Positions 37,486 through 46,426 of a stretch of DNA of 64,000 nucleotides are shown piece by piece. Under the pieces are notes generated by a model. It did not search any database, was not told where the DNA came from, and worked only from the letters and a program-made list of their open reading frames with translations. This DNA is from DATBAX01 sp963762965 (GTDB taxonomy: Bacteria > Acidobacteriota > Terriglobia > Terriglobales > Acidobacteriaceae), in contig CAVXME010000001.1 of NCBI GenBank assembly GCA_963762965.1, positions 2,418,001 to 2,482,000 on the forward strand. The letters are read 5' to 3'. Within the stretch, counting starts at the first letter, position 1. Each line of letters begins with the position of its first letter. The position numbers and the translations under genes were made by a program.

Positions 37486-38898
37486 ATGACGACCGCCGCA
37501 GCCATATCGCCGAGTGTCCCACAGATCGAAGGCGCGAACTTCCTGAACCTGATGATCGTGGACGATGAGCGCGCCATCCGCGAGGTTTGCCGCGAGGTTG
37601 CCCAATCGCTGGGTTTTACGACCTCGGTTGCCGATTCGGCCGAGCACGCCTATCGGGTCATGGAGTCGCAGAACGTGGATGTGCTGCTGCTTGACTTGAA
37701 ATTGCCCGGAGCTGGGGGACTCGAGGCGCTGCATCGTATCAAGGAACGGCGGCCGGATTCCGTAGTGGTGGTGGTGACCGGCTACGGCACTGTACAGTCG
37801 GCGGTGCAGGCCATGAAAAACGGCGCCTACGACTACGTTACCAAGCCCTTCAGCATGGACGAACTTCGCATGTTGCTCGATCGCGTGGCGAGTCACCTGA
37901 AGCTGCGGACGGAAAACCGTATCCTGCGCGAGAAGATCAAATCGAAGCAAGGCTTTGGCAGCATCGTGGGGCGCGCGCCGGAAATGGAAAAGTTGTACCG
38001 GATCATCGCCAAGGCCGCGCACAGTGTTCATCCCGTGCTAATTCTTGGCGAGAGCGGGACGGGCAAGGAAATGGTGGCGCGGTCGATTCATTTTTCCGGG
38101 CCGTTTCGTGATAAGCCGTTTATCCCGGTGGATTGCGGGTCGCTGGTTCCCACGTTGATCGAAAGCGAACTTTTTGGGTATGTGAAAGGGGCTTTCACCG
38201 GCGCCGTGCAATCGAAAGAAGGGTTGCTTGCGATTGCCGAAGGTGGAACCGTGTTCCTCGACGAAGTGGGGGAACTGCCGGTGGACTTGCAGGCGAAACT
38301 TTTGCGGGCGATTCAGGAGAAGGAAATTCGTCCCGTGGGCAGCACCAAGCGTGTGACGATCAATGTGAGGATTCTGGCGGCGACGAACCGCGACCTCGAG
38401 CAAGCGGTGGCGCAGGGAACTTTCCGCCGCGATTTGTATTTCCGGCTGAATGTATTGAGCCTGCGGATTCCGGCTCTGCGTGAGCGGCGGCAGGACATTC
38501 CACTATTGGCGGGATATTTCCTGGATCGCTTGTCACGGGCATGCGGAACAGAACGAACCTTGAGCGATGAAGCGATGAAAGTCATGATGGCCTACGATTG
38601 GCCGGGCAATGTGCGGGAATTGGAGAATTGCCTGGAGCGGTCTTGCGCTCTGACCACGGGCCCGGTGATCCAGCTTGCCGATTTGCCGGGCGCGATCAAT
38701 GGGAGTAATGGCGGCGTCCCGGTGGCGGGAGACGGGTCGGCGAAAATCCTGCCGATCTCGGAACTGGAGCGGCAGACTATCCTTAGCACGATCAGCCAGC
38801 TTAATGGCGATAAGCTCATGGCAGCGCGGCTTTTGGGGATTGGCAAGACGACTCTGTATCGCAAGCTGAAGGAATACTCTTCGCTGGACCAAGCTTGA
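37486..38898 (+). CDS. Sigma-54-dependent response regulator (NtrC family)
   Basis: The 470-residue protein has a receiver domain with D70 (acidic pair at D26-D27), an AAA+ domain with Walker A GESGTGKE, VKGAFTGAV containing GAFTGA, and Walker B VFLDEVGE, and a C-terminal Fis-type helix-turn-helix (about 425-465). It should activate sigma-54 promoters after phosphorylation by the soluble kinase encoded immediately upstream. Second such activator in the window. Confidence 0.93.
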   Translation: MTTAAAISPSVPQIEGANFLNLMIVDDERAIREVCREVAQSLGFTTSVADSAEHAYRVMESQNVDVLLLDLKLPGAGGLEALHRIKERRPDSVVVVVTGYGTVQSAVQAMKNGAYDYVTKPFSMDELRMLLDRVASHLKLRTENRILREKIKSKQGFGSIVGRAPEMEKLYRIIAKAAHSVHPVLILGESGTGKEMVARSIHFSGPFRDKPFIPVDCGSLVPTLIESELFGYVKGAFTGAVQSKEGLLAIAEGGTVFLDEVGELPVDLQAKLLRAIQEKEIRPVGSTKRVTINVRILAATNRDLEQAVAQGTFRRDLYFRLNVLSLRIPALRERRQDIPLLAGYFLDRLSRACGTERTLSDEAMKVMMAYDWPGNVRELENCLERSCALTTGPVIQLADLPGAINGSNGGVPVAGDGSAKILPISELERQTILSTISQLNGDKLMAARLLGIGKTTLYRKLKEYSSLDQA

Positions 38899-39050
38899 GA
38901 AAGACCAGGCGTGACAAAGACCAAGCATGATAAAGATCAGGCGTAATTGGGTCGGATGTCCCACGATGGGACTGGAAACTAGGCGGGGCGACGGTAAGAC
39001 CTGCGTTTTCAGTGATTGGCTTCTGGCTGCCGACGTGCAATGAATGCAGC

Positions 39051-39545
39051 ATGATTCTGCTGATTACGCCGGCTATCCGGGGTCAGGACTGCGCCAAGGC
39101 CATCGAGGAAGCTCTGGCTGAGTCGGTGGAGGTCGCGATAAGTCTGCAGCAAGGGGCAACGCATTTGCGCGCCGCAGAGTATTCGGCAGTGGTGATGGAC
39201 CAGGCGCTGGTCGAAGCCGCCCCCGATGAAAGCGAGCGAGTGCTGCAGCACATGGAGATGGCGACTCCAGTTTTTGTGAACTTCGCCATCAGCGGGATTG
39301 AACGCGTGGTGCGCGAGTTGCGTGCAGCCCTGCACCGCCGCTCGAAAGAAGTCGTAGTCGCACGGCAGGCCGCGGAACGGGCTCTGCGGAATGAATTGAA
39401 GGGAACTGTGACCGCCATGCTGCTTTCCTGCGAGATGGCGCTGCAGGCGCCGAATCTGCCTCCGGCGGCGCAGGTCAAACTGCAAGCCATTGATGAACTG
39501 GCCAGGGAGATGAGGAAGAAGTTGGGGATGGCCGCGGGGGTGTGA
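39051..39545 (+). CDS. Degenerate receiver plus DHp-like helical protein
   Basis: The ATG at 39051 gives 164 residues. The N-terminal half follows receiver secondary structure (ILLITPAI, YSAVVMDQAL, ATPVFVNFAI). It keeps an aspartate at the phospho-acceptor position but lacks the acidic pair after strand 1, the conserved Thr/Ser and the Lys. The C-terminal half (about 105-160) is a helical hairpin like a kinase dimerisation domain without the histidine. An in-frame GTG at 39012 is an alternative start. It follows the kinase/regulator pair and may modulate it; that is inference. Confidence 0.6.
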   Translation: MILLITPAIRGQDCAKAIEEALAESVEVAISLQQGATHLRAAEYSAVVMDQALVEAAPDESERVLQHMEMATPVFVNFAISGIERVVRELRAALHRRSKEVVVARQAAERALRNELKGTVTAMLLSCEMALQAPNLPPAAQVKLQAIDELAREMRKKLGMAAGV

Positions 39546-39578
39546 GGGAACACTTACCACGATTGATACACAGGCCTG

Positions 39579-39835
39579 CCGGGTGCCCCATTTCTCGCGT
39601 CTTTTGCGAGAAGTGGGCCGGCCGGTCCCTCAACGTCCTTACCGCATGTTTCATTCATCACAGACTCTCTTTCGGGGAAACAGCAGGTTTTCGATCTTGT
39701 GCTCAGGGAGGAAATGAGAGGGTGCGAATGAATGAGTAGGAGGGCGCTGACGATTAGGGTTCGAGCTATGTGATCGAGCACTGATCCGTGGTGGTTATCC
39801 CGCTTCTCGCAAAGGACGCGAGAAACGGGGCACCC
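39579..39835. repeat. Long inverted repeat, GGGTGCCCC family
   Basis: The two 37-bp arms (39579-39615 and 39799-39835) match at all but a few positions in inverted orientation; each contains a smaller TTCTCGC/GCGAGAA hairpin. The element fills most of the gap between the degenerate receiver gene and the small basic protein. The 183-bp centre has no credible gene. Confidence 0.65.
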
Positions 39836-39894
39836 GGTTATTTGGCTTCGGCGGCGGAAGTGGGCCTCCCGCCTCGTTCTGGCAGCGTCGGCGA

Positions 39895-40035
39895 TTACTT
39901 TGTGGCTTTTGCCTCGCGAGCTTTGTCGGCTGCTTTTAGCTGTTTCAGGATCAGTGCGGTGTCGCGGCCTTCGTGAGATCGTTTGCCAGATTTGTTGCGG
40001 CGCTTGGTTTTGGTGACGTAGTGGTTCTTTGCCAT
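39895..40035 (-). CDS. Small basic protein, 46 residues
   Basis: The frame reads MAKNHYVTKTKRRNKSGKRS at the start and ends EAKATK. The composition is strongly basic, with a central helix-prone LILKQLKAADKAREA stretch. An AGGAG lies 12 nt before the ATG. No known family comes to mind with confidence; ribosome- or nucleic-acid-associated roles are common for such peptides. The compact, in-frame basic coding pattern supports a real gene over other frames here. Confidence 0.6.
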   Translation of the reverse strand: MAKNHYVTKTKRRNKSGKRSHEGRDTALILKQLKAADKAREAKATK

Positions 40036-40071
40036 AAATAGAATAATCTCCTGATGATAGTTTAACTCGCT

Positions 40072-40644
40072 TCACGCTTGTTTCTTGCGAATTCCTGACA
40101 CGATCTCCCAGACTTGCTTTATATCGGAATCGGTACCGATGACTACCAAGTCAAGCCCGACGGTTGATTTACACTGCCACGAGATCGGTGCCGCATCGAA
40201 TATATCTGGCATATTCGACGGGCTTGGTAGTCGGCCGCCACCCATGCAATGGATCGCTTCATTACCGACGTCGAATGTCCGTTCGAGAATGGGGTTCACC
40301 CCTTGTTTCTTTAGGAAATCCTCGTCGAGAGAGACCAGACGGCTTAGGCCCTGATCGTTCATCGGTCGTTCGGGGAGAATCAATATTGAGGAATGCCATT
40401 TCAGATTCCTGTACGGCGTGTGATCGTCGGTATCAAGCCTAAACAAAAGCTGGCCACCGTTTCCTTCGTTCTCCACATACCAGTTCGCCGGAACTGGAAC
40501 AATGTAGTTGCCGATAACGAGGTGCGTTCCATGCCGAAGATGCCAAGCACAAGCCTCTATACGGACGCGGTATCTATAGACTCCCCACATTGCGGCTAGA
40601 ACGATTAATGCGAGGACAATCCACCTTGCTCTTGCCGCATTCAT
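40072..40644 (-). CDS. Single-pass membrane hypothetical protein
   Basis: The 190-residue product has one N-terminal membrane helix (about 8-24) followed by an extracytoplasmic domain of mixed alpha/beta prediction with two cysteines (C133 and C158 region). AAGGA lies 8 nt before the ATG. GC content is lower than that of the flanking symporter gene. I do not recognise the family. Confidence 0.7.
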   Translation of the reverse strand: MNAARARWIVLALIVLAAMWGVYRYRVRIEACAWHLRHGTHLVIGNYIVPVPANWYVENEGNGGQLLFRLDTDDHTPYRNLKWHSSILILPERPMNDQGLSRLVSLDEDFLKKQGVNPILERTFDVGNEAIHCMGGGRLPSPSNMPDIFDAAPISWQCKSTVGLDLVVIGTDSDIKQVWEIVSGIRKKQA

Positions 40645-40681
40645 GTTGGTTGTCCTTGATGAGATCTATTACAAACTCAAT

Positions 40682-42508
40682 CTAGCCTCTGAAATACAAA
40701 TAGGCTCCCAGGATGCAAATCAGAACTACCGCCGAGCCGGCCACGTCGTGCCAATCCCAGCTGGCGCGGGTTTGGGCGCGGTCTTCGGAGGTCTTAGTGG
40801 CGAAGGTGAGGTTTTGAAGTTTGGCGTAATCCGGCTCGGCCGTCATGTAACTCACGCCGACCATCACGATCGCTGACACAATCGTAATGAGCACGCTGAA
40901 GTATTGGAAGTAGAAGTTGTTGACGATCCAGAGGAATGATCCCTGAGGGTATCCGTTGCCAAGGCCATAGAGGCCCAGGGTGACGGGGGTATCCACCAGC
41001 ATGCGGAAGATTCCCATCACAAAGCCCACGATCATGGCCCAGAGCGCGCCCTGCGCGTTGAGCCGCTTCCAGAAAACTCCGAAGAAGAACACCACAAAGA
41101 TTGGCGGTGCCAGATAACCCTGGACTGCCTGCAAGTAGGTGTAAAGCCCATTGGCGCCCTTGATGACGGGGATCCACGCCAGAGCGATTAGCACCATGAT
41201 GCCGGTAGCGATGCGGCCCACGCGCACCAGTTGATGCTGGCTGGCGGCGGGTTTCCACTTCTCGTAAATGTCCACGGTGAAGAGAGTGGAGCAGGCATTG
41301 AACACTCCGGCGAGAGAACCCATCAGGGCGGAGAGCAAGCCCGCCACCACGATGCCCCGCAGGCCGGGAGGCAGGAGATACTCGACCATCATGGGGAAGG
41401 ATCCCTGGGCGACCGAGGAGATGGCTTTGCCGTCGGGGCCGATCATCACGGCGAGTTCGGGAACTTTGCCGCTCTTGGCCAGGGCATAGCACACCATGCC
41501 GGGAATGATGAACAAATAGACTGGCGACAGCTTGAGGAATGCCGCGAAGATGCTGCCACGGCGTGCGCCGGTCTGGTTCGGGGCGCCGAGGGCGCGTTGC
41601 ACGATGTATTGGTCGGTGCACCAGTACCAGAGTCCAATGATGGGCGCGCAGAACAGCATGCCCAGCCAGGGGAAGTTGCCGTTGAAGTACCAGGCTTGCT
41701 TTACCACTTCCCCAGCGGCATTGGTTTGGAGCACTGGGGCCCATGTACCTTGCACTCCGGCCGGGATCAGCGGCTTCCAGAGATTGAACATGTCCGATCC
41801 GCACAGATGGCGCAGTTCGCTCCATCCGCCGAGCTTTGCCAATCCATAGAACGTTAAGCACGCCGATCCGGTGATGAGGACGATGGCCTGGACTGCGTCA
41901 TTGTAGGCGACCGCGCGCATACCACCCAGCATGGTGTACAGACCGGTTAGCACGATGACCAGCACGGAACCGATCCAGAAGCTGTCGATGTTCGTGCCGC
42001 CGATTTGCAAATGCATCTCGGGGAGAAGGGTGCTGAAGACCACGCCACCCGCGAAAATGCCGACGGCAATTTTCGAGACGATGAAAGTGATGATCGAAAC
42101 GATGGAGAGAACGTAGCGCGATCCGGTGCTGAAGCGGCGTTCCAGGAATTCCGGCATGGTGAAGACCATGGAACGCATGTAGAAGGGAACGAAGACCCAT
42201 CCCAGAACGAGCAGGCACCAGGCGTGCAGTTCATAATGCGCCAGGGCGACGCCGCTGGTTGCGCCTGCGCCGGCGAGGCCCACGACGTGTTCGGAGCCGA
42301 TATTCGAACAGAAGATGGAGGCGCCAATGATCCACCAGCTCAGATTGCGTCCGGCGAGAAAGTAATCGGCGGCGGAGTCCTTGGCCCTGCTGACTACGTA
42401 CCAGGCCACACTCAGTAGAATGCAGAAATAGATTCCGATCACCAGCCAGTCAATTCCAGTGATATGGGACACCGCGACGGCAGCAGGCAGCATTGAGGCA
42501 GGACTCAT
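40682..42508 (-). CDS. Sodium:solute symporter (SSS family, SGLT-like)
   Basis: The 608-residue protein has about 14 membrane segments. Motifs resemble sodium/sugar symporters: AGRNLSWWIIGASIFCSNIG near residue 52, and WYWCTDQYIVQRALGA near 295. It should use the sodium gradient to import a solute, possibly a sugar; the family also carries other substrates. GGAGG lies 7 nt before the ATG. No sugar-metabolism genes sit beside it. Confidence 0.9.
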   Translation of the reverse strand: MSPASMLPAAVAVSHITGIDWLVIGIYFCILLSVAWYVVSRAKDSAADYFLAGRNLSWWIIGASIFCSNIGSEHVVGLAGAGATSGVALAHYELHAWCLLVLGWVFVPFYMRSMVFTMPEFLERRFSTGSRYVLSIVSIITFIVSKIAVGIFAGGVVFSTLLPEMHLQIGGTNIDSFWIGSVLVIVLTGLYTMLGGMRAVAYNDAVQAIVLITGSACLTFYGLAKLGGWSELRHLCGSDMFNLWKPLIPAGVQGTWAPVLQTNAAGEVVKQAWYFNGNFPWLGMLFCAPIIGLWYWCTDQYIVQRALGAPNQTGARRGSIFAAFLKLSPVYLFIIPGMVCYALAKSGKVPELAVMIGPDGKAISSVAQGSFPMMVEYLLPPGLRGIVVAGLLSALMGSLAGVFNACSTLFTVDIYEKWKPAASQHQLVRVGRIATGIMVLIALAWIPVIKGANGLYTYLQAVQGYLAPPIFVVFFFGVFWKRLNAQGALWAMIVGFVMGIFRMLVDTPVTLGLYGLGNGYPQGSFLWIVNNFYFQYFSVLITIVSAIVMVGVSYMTAEPDYAKLQNLTFATKTSEDRAQTRASWDWHDVAGSAVVLICILGAYLYFRG

Positions 42509-42542
42509 ACTAGTTCCTCCGATTCAGCTTAAGCTTTATAAA

Positions 42543-43298
42543 CTAAACGGCTTGATTGTCCAAGTCATTTGAAGGAACGGAGGAGTCTTCTTCGAGTGGA
42601 AACGGCAGCACTTCCTGCGGCACGGGGTTGAGCCACACCGGCGCGAATGACTGGCGGTGCAGCGGACACGGGCCGTGCTCGCGCAGAGCTGCCAGATGGC
42701 GAGGAGTGCTATAGCCCTTGTTTGAGGCCAATCCGTACATGGGGAACATCGGGTCCCATTCTCGGATCAGACGGTCACGTTCGACTTTAGCCAGGATTGA
42801 AGCTGCGGCGATGGAGACAGAAAGCGCGTCACCGTGGATGATGGGGTTTTGTGGGAGGTCGCAGTCCAAGCGGACGGCATCTACCAGCAAGTGGTCCGGG
42901 TTGGGTGTGAGGCGCGAGACCGCTTCCCGCATGGCTACGCGCGAAGCCTGATAGATGTTGATCTGGTCAATGACGGCGGCGTCCACCGCAGCTACGGCCC
43001 AGGCGATGGCATGTTCGCGGATGCGTTCCGCTAGGATCTCGCGTCGTTCCGGCAACAGCAGCTTCGAATCACGCAAGCCCCGCAGGCGATATTCGGGATC
43101 GAGAATGACGGCGGCAGCGACGACACATCCGAACAGGGAACCGCGTCCCACTTCGTCCACGCCCGCGACCAGGAGGGCGCCTGCGGCCCAGGCCTTTTTC
43201 TCAAACTTGAGAGTGCATCGCAGGCGCTTCAAAAGCCGAAGTTTCGCGGCGGACGCGGAGATTGGTTTGTCAGGAGCGAGTTTTAGATTAGAAGACAC
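42543..43298 (-). CDS. rnhB: Ribonuclease HII
   Basis: The 251-residue enzyme cleaves RNA in RNA-DNA hybrids, including single ribonucleotides. Catalytic D48-E49 lie in GVDEVGRG; the DSKLL, LLVDAVRL and GDA motifs follow. The usual PLAG after GRG is replaced by SLFG, and an N-terminal extension (about 40 residues) is present. The GTG at 43298 has only a weak ribosome binding site. In many bacteria rnhB follows rplS; here a PilZ gene on the other strand lies between them. Confidence 0.9.
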   Translation of the reverse strand: MSSNLKLAPDKPISASAAKLRLLKRLRCTLKFEKKAWAAGALLVAGVDEVGRGSLFGCVVAAAVILDPEYRLRGLRDSKLLLPERREILAERIREHAIAWAVAAVDAAVIDQINIYQASRVAMREAVSRLTPNPDHLLVDAVRLDCDLPQNPIIHGDALSVSIAAASILAKVERDRLIREWDPMFPMYGLASNKGYSTPRHLAALREHGPCPLHRQSFAPVWLNPVPQEVLPFPLEEDSSVPSNDLDNQAV

Positions 43299-43425
43299 TT
43301 ATCCGAGAAGTGAAGATAGGAGCATCTTCGCTGAGACTGGGGCTGTGGAGCAAGGGGGAAAGTGTAGTTTAACTCGTGGCGCCCTGCCATTTCGGGCGGA
43401 AGTCCAGTGTTTCCTTGCCGCCGGC

Positions 43426-43465
43426 GACAGCGGATTCCTCAGCGCTGTGCGCTTCTCGGAATGAC
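43426..43465. repeat. Repeat arm GACAGCGGATTCCTC...CGCTTCTCGGAATGAC
   Basis: The same arm occurs at the right end of the element at 55236-55320, differing only in the central hairpin. It lies in the rnhB/PilZ divergent gap. Confidence 0.55.
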
Positions 43466-43593
43466 AAGTCTGGGGGCATTGGTTTGGGTGGGTATTCGTC
43501 AGTAACCGAGGCCGGGTTACGCATGTAAATTGACCAGCGCGTCCGCGGTTGTTACTTTCGAGTGCAAGGAGTGCCCCGCGTAGGCCTGCTGTG

Positions 43594-44355
43594 AGCGAAC
43601 CACTTCCCACCCAACATCCGGAACAGGCTTTGCCTGAACGCCTGGACAAACGTATCCAGGTGGCTTTGCCGCTTCGCGTCACTTATTGGGACCATGACAA
43701 TAAGCCTTGTCCGGACATGGCTTGCACTTACGACATTTCACCGCGCGGGGCGCGCATCACCGGCTTGCGGTCGGTGCAGGAAGCCGGGGATATTATTGCC
43801 ATTGAACGGACCCGCAATAACAAAACTTTCTGCCGCGTGATTTGGGTGGGGAAACCGAATTCCGAGCTGCGGGGACAAGTTGGGATTGAGTGCGTGGAAA
43901 CCGAACGGATGATGTGGGGCGCGGAATTGCGCGATATGGAAGAAATCTACGATCCCATTCTGCGGGAAACTGATTTCGGCCGATTGAATTCTGAGCCGCA
44001 GGACAGCAATCGGCGTCGCCGTTCGCGCTTCCTCATCATTGACGGAACGGCTGAATTACAGAATCAGAGTCTAAGTGCAGCCCCGACGGAAGTTGTGTTG
44101 AAGGATTTGTCTGAGGGTGGGTGCCTGATCACTGGCAAACATGCTTTTGCTCCGGGCACCGACCTGAAGGTGGAGCTAACGATTGCCAATTATGCCTTGG
44201 GCATGAGAGGGCAGGCAAAGCATGCCGCACAGGGTCTGGGAATTGAATTTCGGGAGATCCGCAAAGGCGATCGCCAGATGCTTCAATTTCTGCTGCGCAA
44301 GCTGGCGGAGAAGAAGCTGGAAGAGTCGTTCGAACTGGAGTTGCAACCTCGTTAG
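43594..44355 (+). CDS. Tandem PilZ-domain protein
   Basis: From the GTG at 43594 the product has 253 residues with two PilZ domains. The first has RLDKR with YDISPRG, the second RRRSR with KDLSEGG; both give the R-x3-R and D-x-S-x-x-G c-di-GMP-binding pattern. No membrane or effector domain follows, so it may act as a stand-alone c-di-GMP adaptor, plausibly for pili or motility. The start is uncertain: no strong ribosome binding site, and a TTG lies upstream at 43549. Confidence 0.8.
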   Translation, partial: SEPLPTQHPEQALPERLDKRIQVALPLRVTYWDHDNKPCPDMACTYDISPRGARITGLRSVQEAGDIIAIERTRNNKTFCRVIWVGKPNSELRGQVGIECVETERMMWGAELRDMEEIYDPILRETDFGRLNSEPQDSNRRRRSRFLIIDGTAELQNQSLSAAPTEVVLKDLSEGGCLITGKHAFAPGTDLKVELTIANYALGMRGQAKHAAQGLGIEFREIRKGDRQMLQFLLRKLAEKKLEESFELELQPR

Positions 44356-44433
44356 CGGGGCTAAACGCAGCGCTCGAAGCGCGCTGCGCCACCCAAAATC
44401 AGCGAACTCGGCTGCCCTCTTCTGAGCCTCCGA

Positions 44434-44823
44434 TTAGGAGGTCACTTCTTCGCTGGGGATCACGGCCGCGAGATGTTCGCGCTCGACATCTTTCAGACGA
44501 GCAGCTTTGCCGCGGAGTCCGCGCAGGTAATAGAGTTTGGCGCGGCGCACTTTGGAGGAACGCACCAACTCAACCTTATCGATCACCTTGGCGTTCATGG
44601 GGAAGATGCGCTCGACGCCCTGACCGAAGCTCATTTTCCGGACGGTGAAGCTGGCCTGCGGGCCGCGGCTCAGCGAGATGACGACGCCTTCGAACACCTG
44701 CACACGCTCCTTGTCGCCTTCCTTGATCTTGACGTGCACGCGAATCGTGTCGCCGGGAACGAAATCAGGAATGTCTGTGCGTTTGGCTTTTGCCAGGAGT
44801 TTTTCGATTATCAGGTTCGACAT
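44434..44823 (-). CDS. rplS: 50S ribosomal protein L19
   Basis: The 129-residue protein has the standard L19 signature (PGDTIRVHVKIKEGDKERVQ, FPMN, KVRRAKLYYLR). GAGG lies 8 nt before the ATG at 44823. Longer in-frame readings overlap trmD and are not credible. It is the last gene of the rpsP-khpA-rimM-trmD-rplS group. Confidence 0.96.
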   Translation of the reverse strand: MSNLIIEKLLAKAKRTDIPDFVPGDTIRVHVKIKEGDKERVQVFEGVVISLSRGPQASFTVRKMSFGQGVERIFPMNAKVIDKVELVRSSKVRRAKLYYLRGLRGKAARLKDVEREHLAAVIPSEEVTS

Positions 44824-44834
44824 GATCTTTTCCT

Positions 44835-45674
44835 CTATTCCAAAATAAATTCTAATCTCGTTACTGAATCTTGTTGCCCGTAATCTGGGCCAGCAATTTC
44901 TTGTCTTCCTCGCTGAGCGATCGCCCCATCCAGAAGCTCGGGACGGTTGCGCAGCGTTTTTTCCAGCGCGGTGCGGCGCCGCCATTTACGTATCTCTTCG
45001 TGATTGCCTGAAACCAGCACTTCAGGAATCACCATACCGCGAAAATCCGCCGGACGCGTGTAATGCGGATAATCCAGCAAACCGCCTGATCCGCAGGTAG
45101 AGTTCGCGCCATTTCCAGCCTGCGGCTCCACTTGCGTGGTGAACGACTCCTGTCGCGAAGAAGCTTCGTTTCCCAGCGCTCCGGGGATCAGCCGGGTGAC
45201 AGCGTCAACTATCACCGCCGCTCCCAATTCGCCGCCGCTTAATACATAGTCGCCGATGGACAACTCACGATCAGCCAAGTGCTCGCCGACGCGCTCATCC
45301 ACGCCTTCGTAGCGTCCGCAGATCAGGACGATTCGTTCCAGGGTGGCGAGTTCAGCAGCAACACCCTGATCGAAGCGCTTGCCCTGCGCTGAAAGCAGTA
45401 CCAGGCTTTCCTTCACGCTGCCTTGAACTCGCTCTTTGCGAGGAGCGAGGTTTAGGGCCTCAATACATTCAAAGATCGGTTCCGGCTTCAGCACCATGCC
45501 TTCGCCGCCGCCGAATGGGCGGTCGTCTACAGTTTTGTGACGATCATGCGTAAATGCCCGCAGATCGTGTACTTCAATCGTCGCCAGTCCAGCTTCCTGG
45601 GCCCGGCGGACGATGCCAAAATCCAGCGGTCCACGAAAGAAATCGGGAAAGATCGTTAAGATATCGATCTTCAT
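44835..45674 (-). CDS. trmD: tRNA (guanine-N1)-methyltransferase, probably frameshifted at the C-terminus
   Basis: The 279-residue reading contains the whole SPOUT methyltransferase that makes m1G37: DRPFGGGEGM, the LICGRYEGVDERV knot region, SIGDYVLSGGE, and YTRPADFRGM. The last residues (from about RPELLDGA) do not look like TrmD. Removing one A near 44922 gives SLSEEDKKLLAQ, a normal TrmD tail ending at a stop at 44861-44863. Either an assembly error or a late frameshift that only alters the tail. It precedes rplS directly. Confidence 0.9.
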   Translation of the reverse strand: MKIDILTIFPDFFRGPLDFGIVRRAQEAGLATIEVHDLRAFTHDRHKTVDDRPFGGGEGMVLKPEPIFECIEALNLAPRKERVQGSVKESLVLLSAQGKRFDQGVAAELATLERIVLICGRYEGVDERVGEHLADRELSIGDYVLSGGELGAAVIVDAVTRLIPGALGNEASSRQESFTTQVEPQAGNGANSTCGSGGLLDYPHYTRPADFRGMVIPEVLVSGNHEEIRKWRRRTALEKTLRNRPELLDGAIAQRGRQEIAGPDYGQQDSVTRLEFILE

Positions 45675-45686
45675 TTAGAACCCCTT

Positions 45687-45829
45687 GTCATGCTGAGCGA
45701 GTGAATCGTTCACAACGTGAACGATGAGGGAGTCGAAGCATCCCTAGACCCGGCAGACTCTCAGCTATAGGGGTCCTTCGACTCCGTGACTGCTTCGCTT
45801 CGCGAAACAGTCACTCCGCTCAGGATGAC
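45687..45829. repeat. GTCATGCTGAGC-family palindromic element
   Basis: It opens GTCATGCTGAGCG and closes CGCTCAGGATGAC. Inner arms GGAGTCGAAGCATCCCTA and TAGGGGTCCTTCGACTCC flank a short centre; each side carries its own hairpin. It separates trmD from rimM. Confidence 0.7.
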
Positions 45830-45835
45830 AAGAAC

Positions 45836-46399
45836 TTATTGCTTTCTTCCTTGCTCCTGCTTTTCTTCTGCCGTTAGCGGCCCGTTTACTTCGAGCAGGC
45901 CTTCGGGCAGTTGCATGAAAATCTTCTTGCCGTTCAGATCCAGATTACGCAGATACGCTTCCGCGTAAGGGATCTCGTATTCTTTCGTTCCCGACCGCAC
46001 GATCAGCAGGGGCGCTTCACCCGCCCCAAACTGCAAATCTTTCACTTCGCCGATCGAGCGATCTCCGTCGAAGACCACGCAGCCGACGAGATCACTGACG
46101 TAAGTCCAGCCCGACTCCAACTGCGCTCGTTCGGACCGGGGTACCTGTAACTCGCACTTCAAAAGCGCTTCGGCGTCGGAAATCGAATCGACGCCGGCAA
46201 ACTTTAGAACCAGTTGGCCTTTATGCGGCCAGAATCCTTCAAGCTGCAATTCCCGCCGTTTGCCGTCCTCGGCGAGCGCCCACAGATGCATTCCTTCGTG
46301 GAATCGGTCCGGGACATCGGTTTGCGGCTCAACCGCAACTTCGCCAATGCGTCCCTGCGTCTTGCGAACCCAGGCTAGCGTGATGAAGTCGTCAGACAT
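45836..46399 (-). CDS. rimM: Ribosome maturation factor RimM
   Basis: The 187-residue protein assists 30S subunit maturation at the head region near S19. The N-terminal RimM domain (residues 5-90, with RKTQGRIGEVAVEP) and the C-terminal PRC-barrel (about 95-170, with SDLVGCVVFDGD and IPYAEAYLRNLD) are both present. Part of the rpsP to rplS operon. Confidence 0.94.
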   Translation of the reverse strand: MSDDFITLAWVRKTQGRIGEVAVEPQTDVPDRFHEGMHLWALAEDGKRRELQLEGFWPHKGQLVLKFAGVDSISDAEALLKCELQVPRSERAQLESGWTYVSDLVGCVVFDGDRSIGEVKDLQFGAGEAPLLIVRSGTKEYEIPYAEAYLRNLDLNGKKIFMQLPEGLLEVNGPLTAEEKQEQGRKQ

Positions 46400-46426
46400 G
46401 GCCGACTCCGCCGATTCCAGGAACCA

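Noticed and set aside
39554..40075. 173-residue frame on the minus strand across the inverted repeat
   Set aside because: It runs through repeat arms and overlaps the better-supported 46-residue basic protein in another frame.
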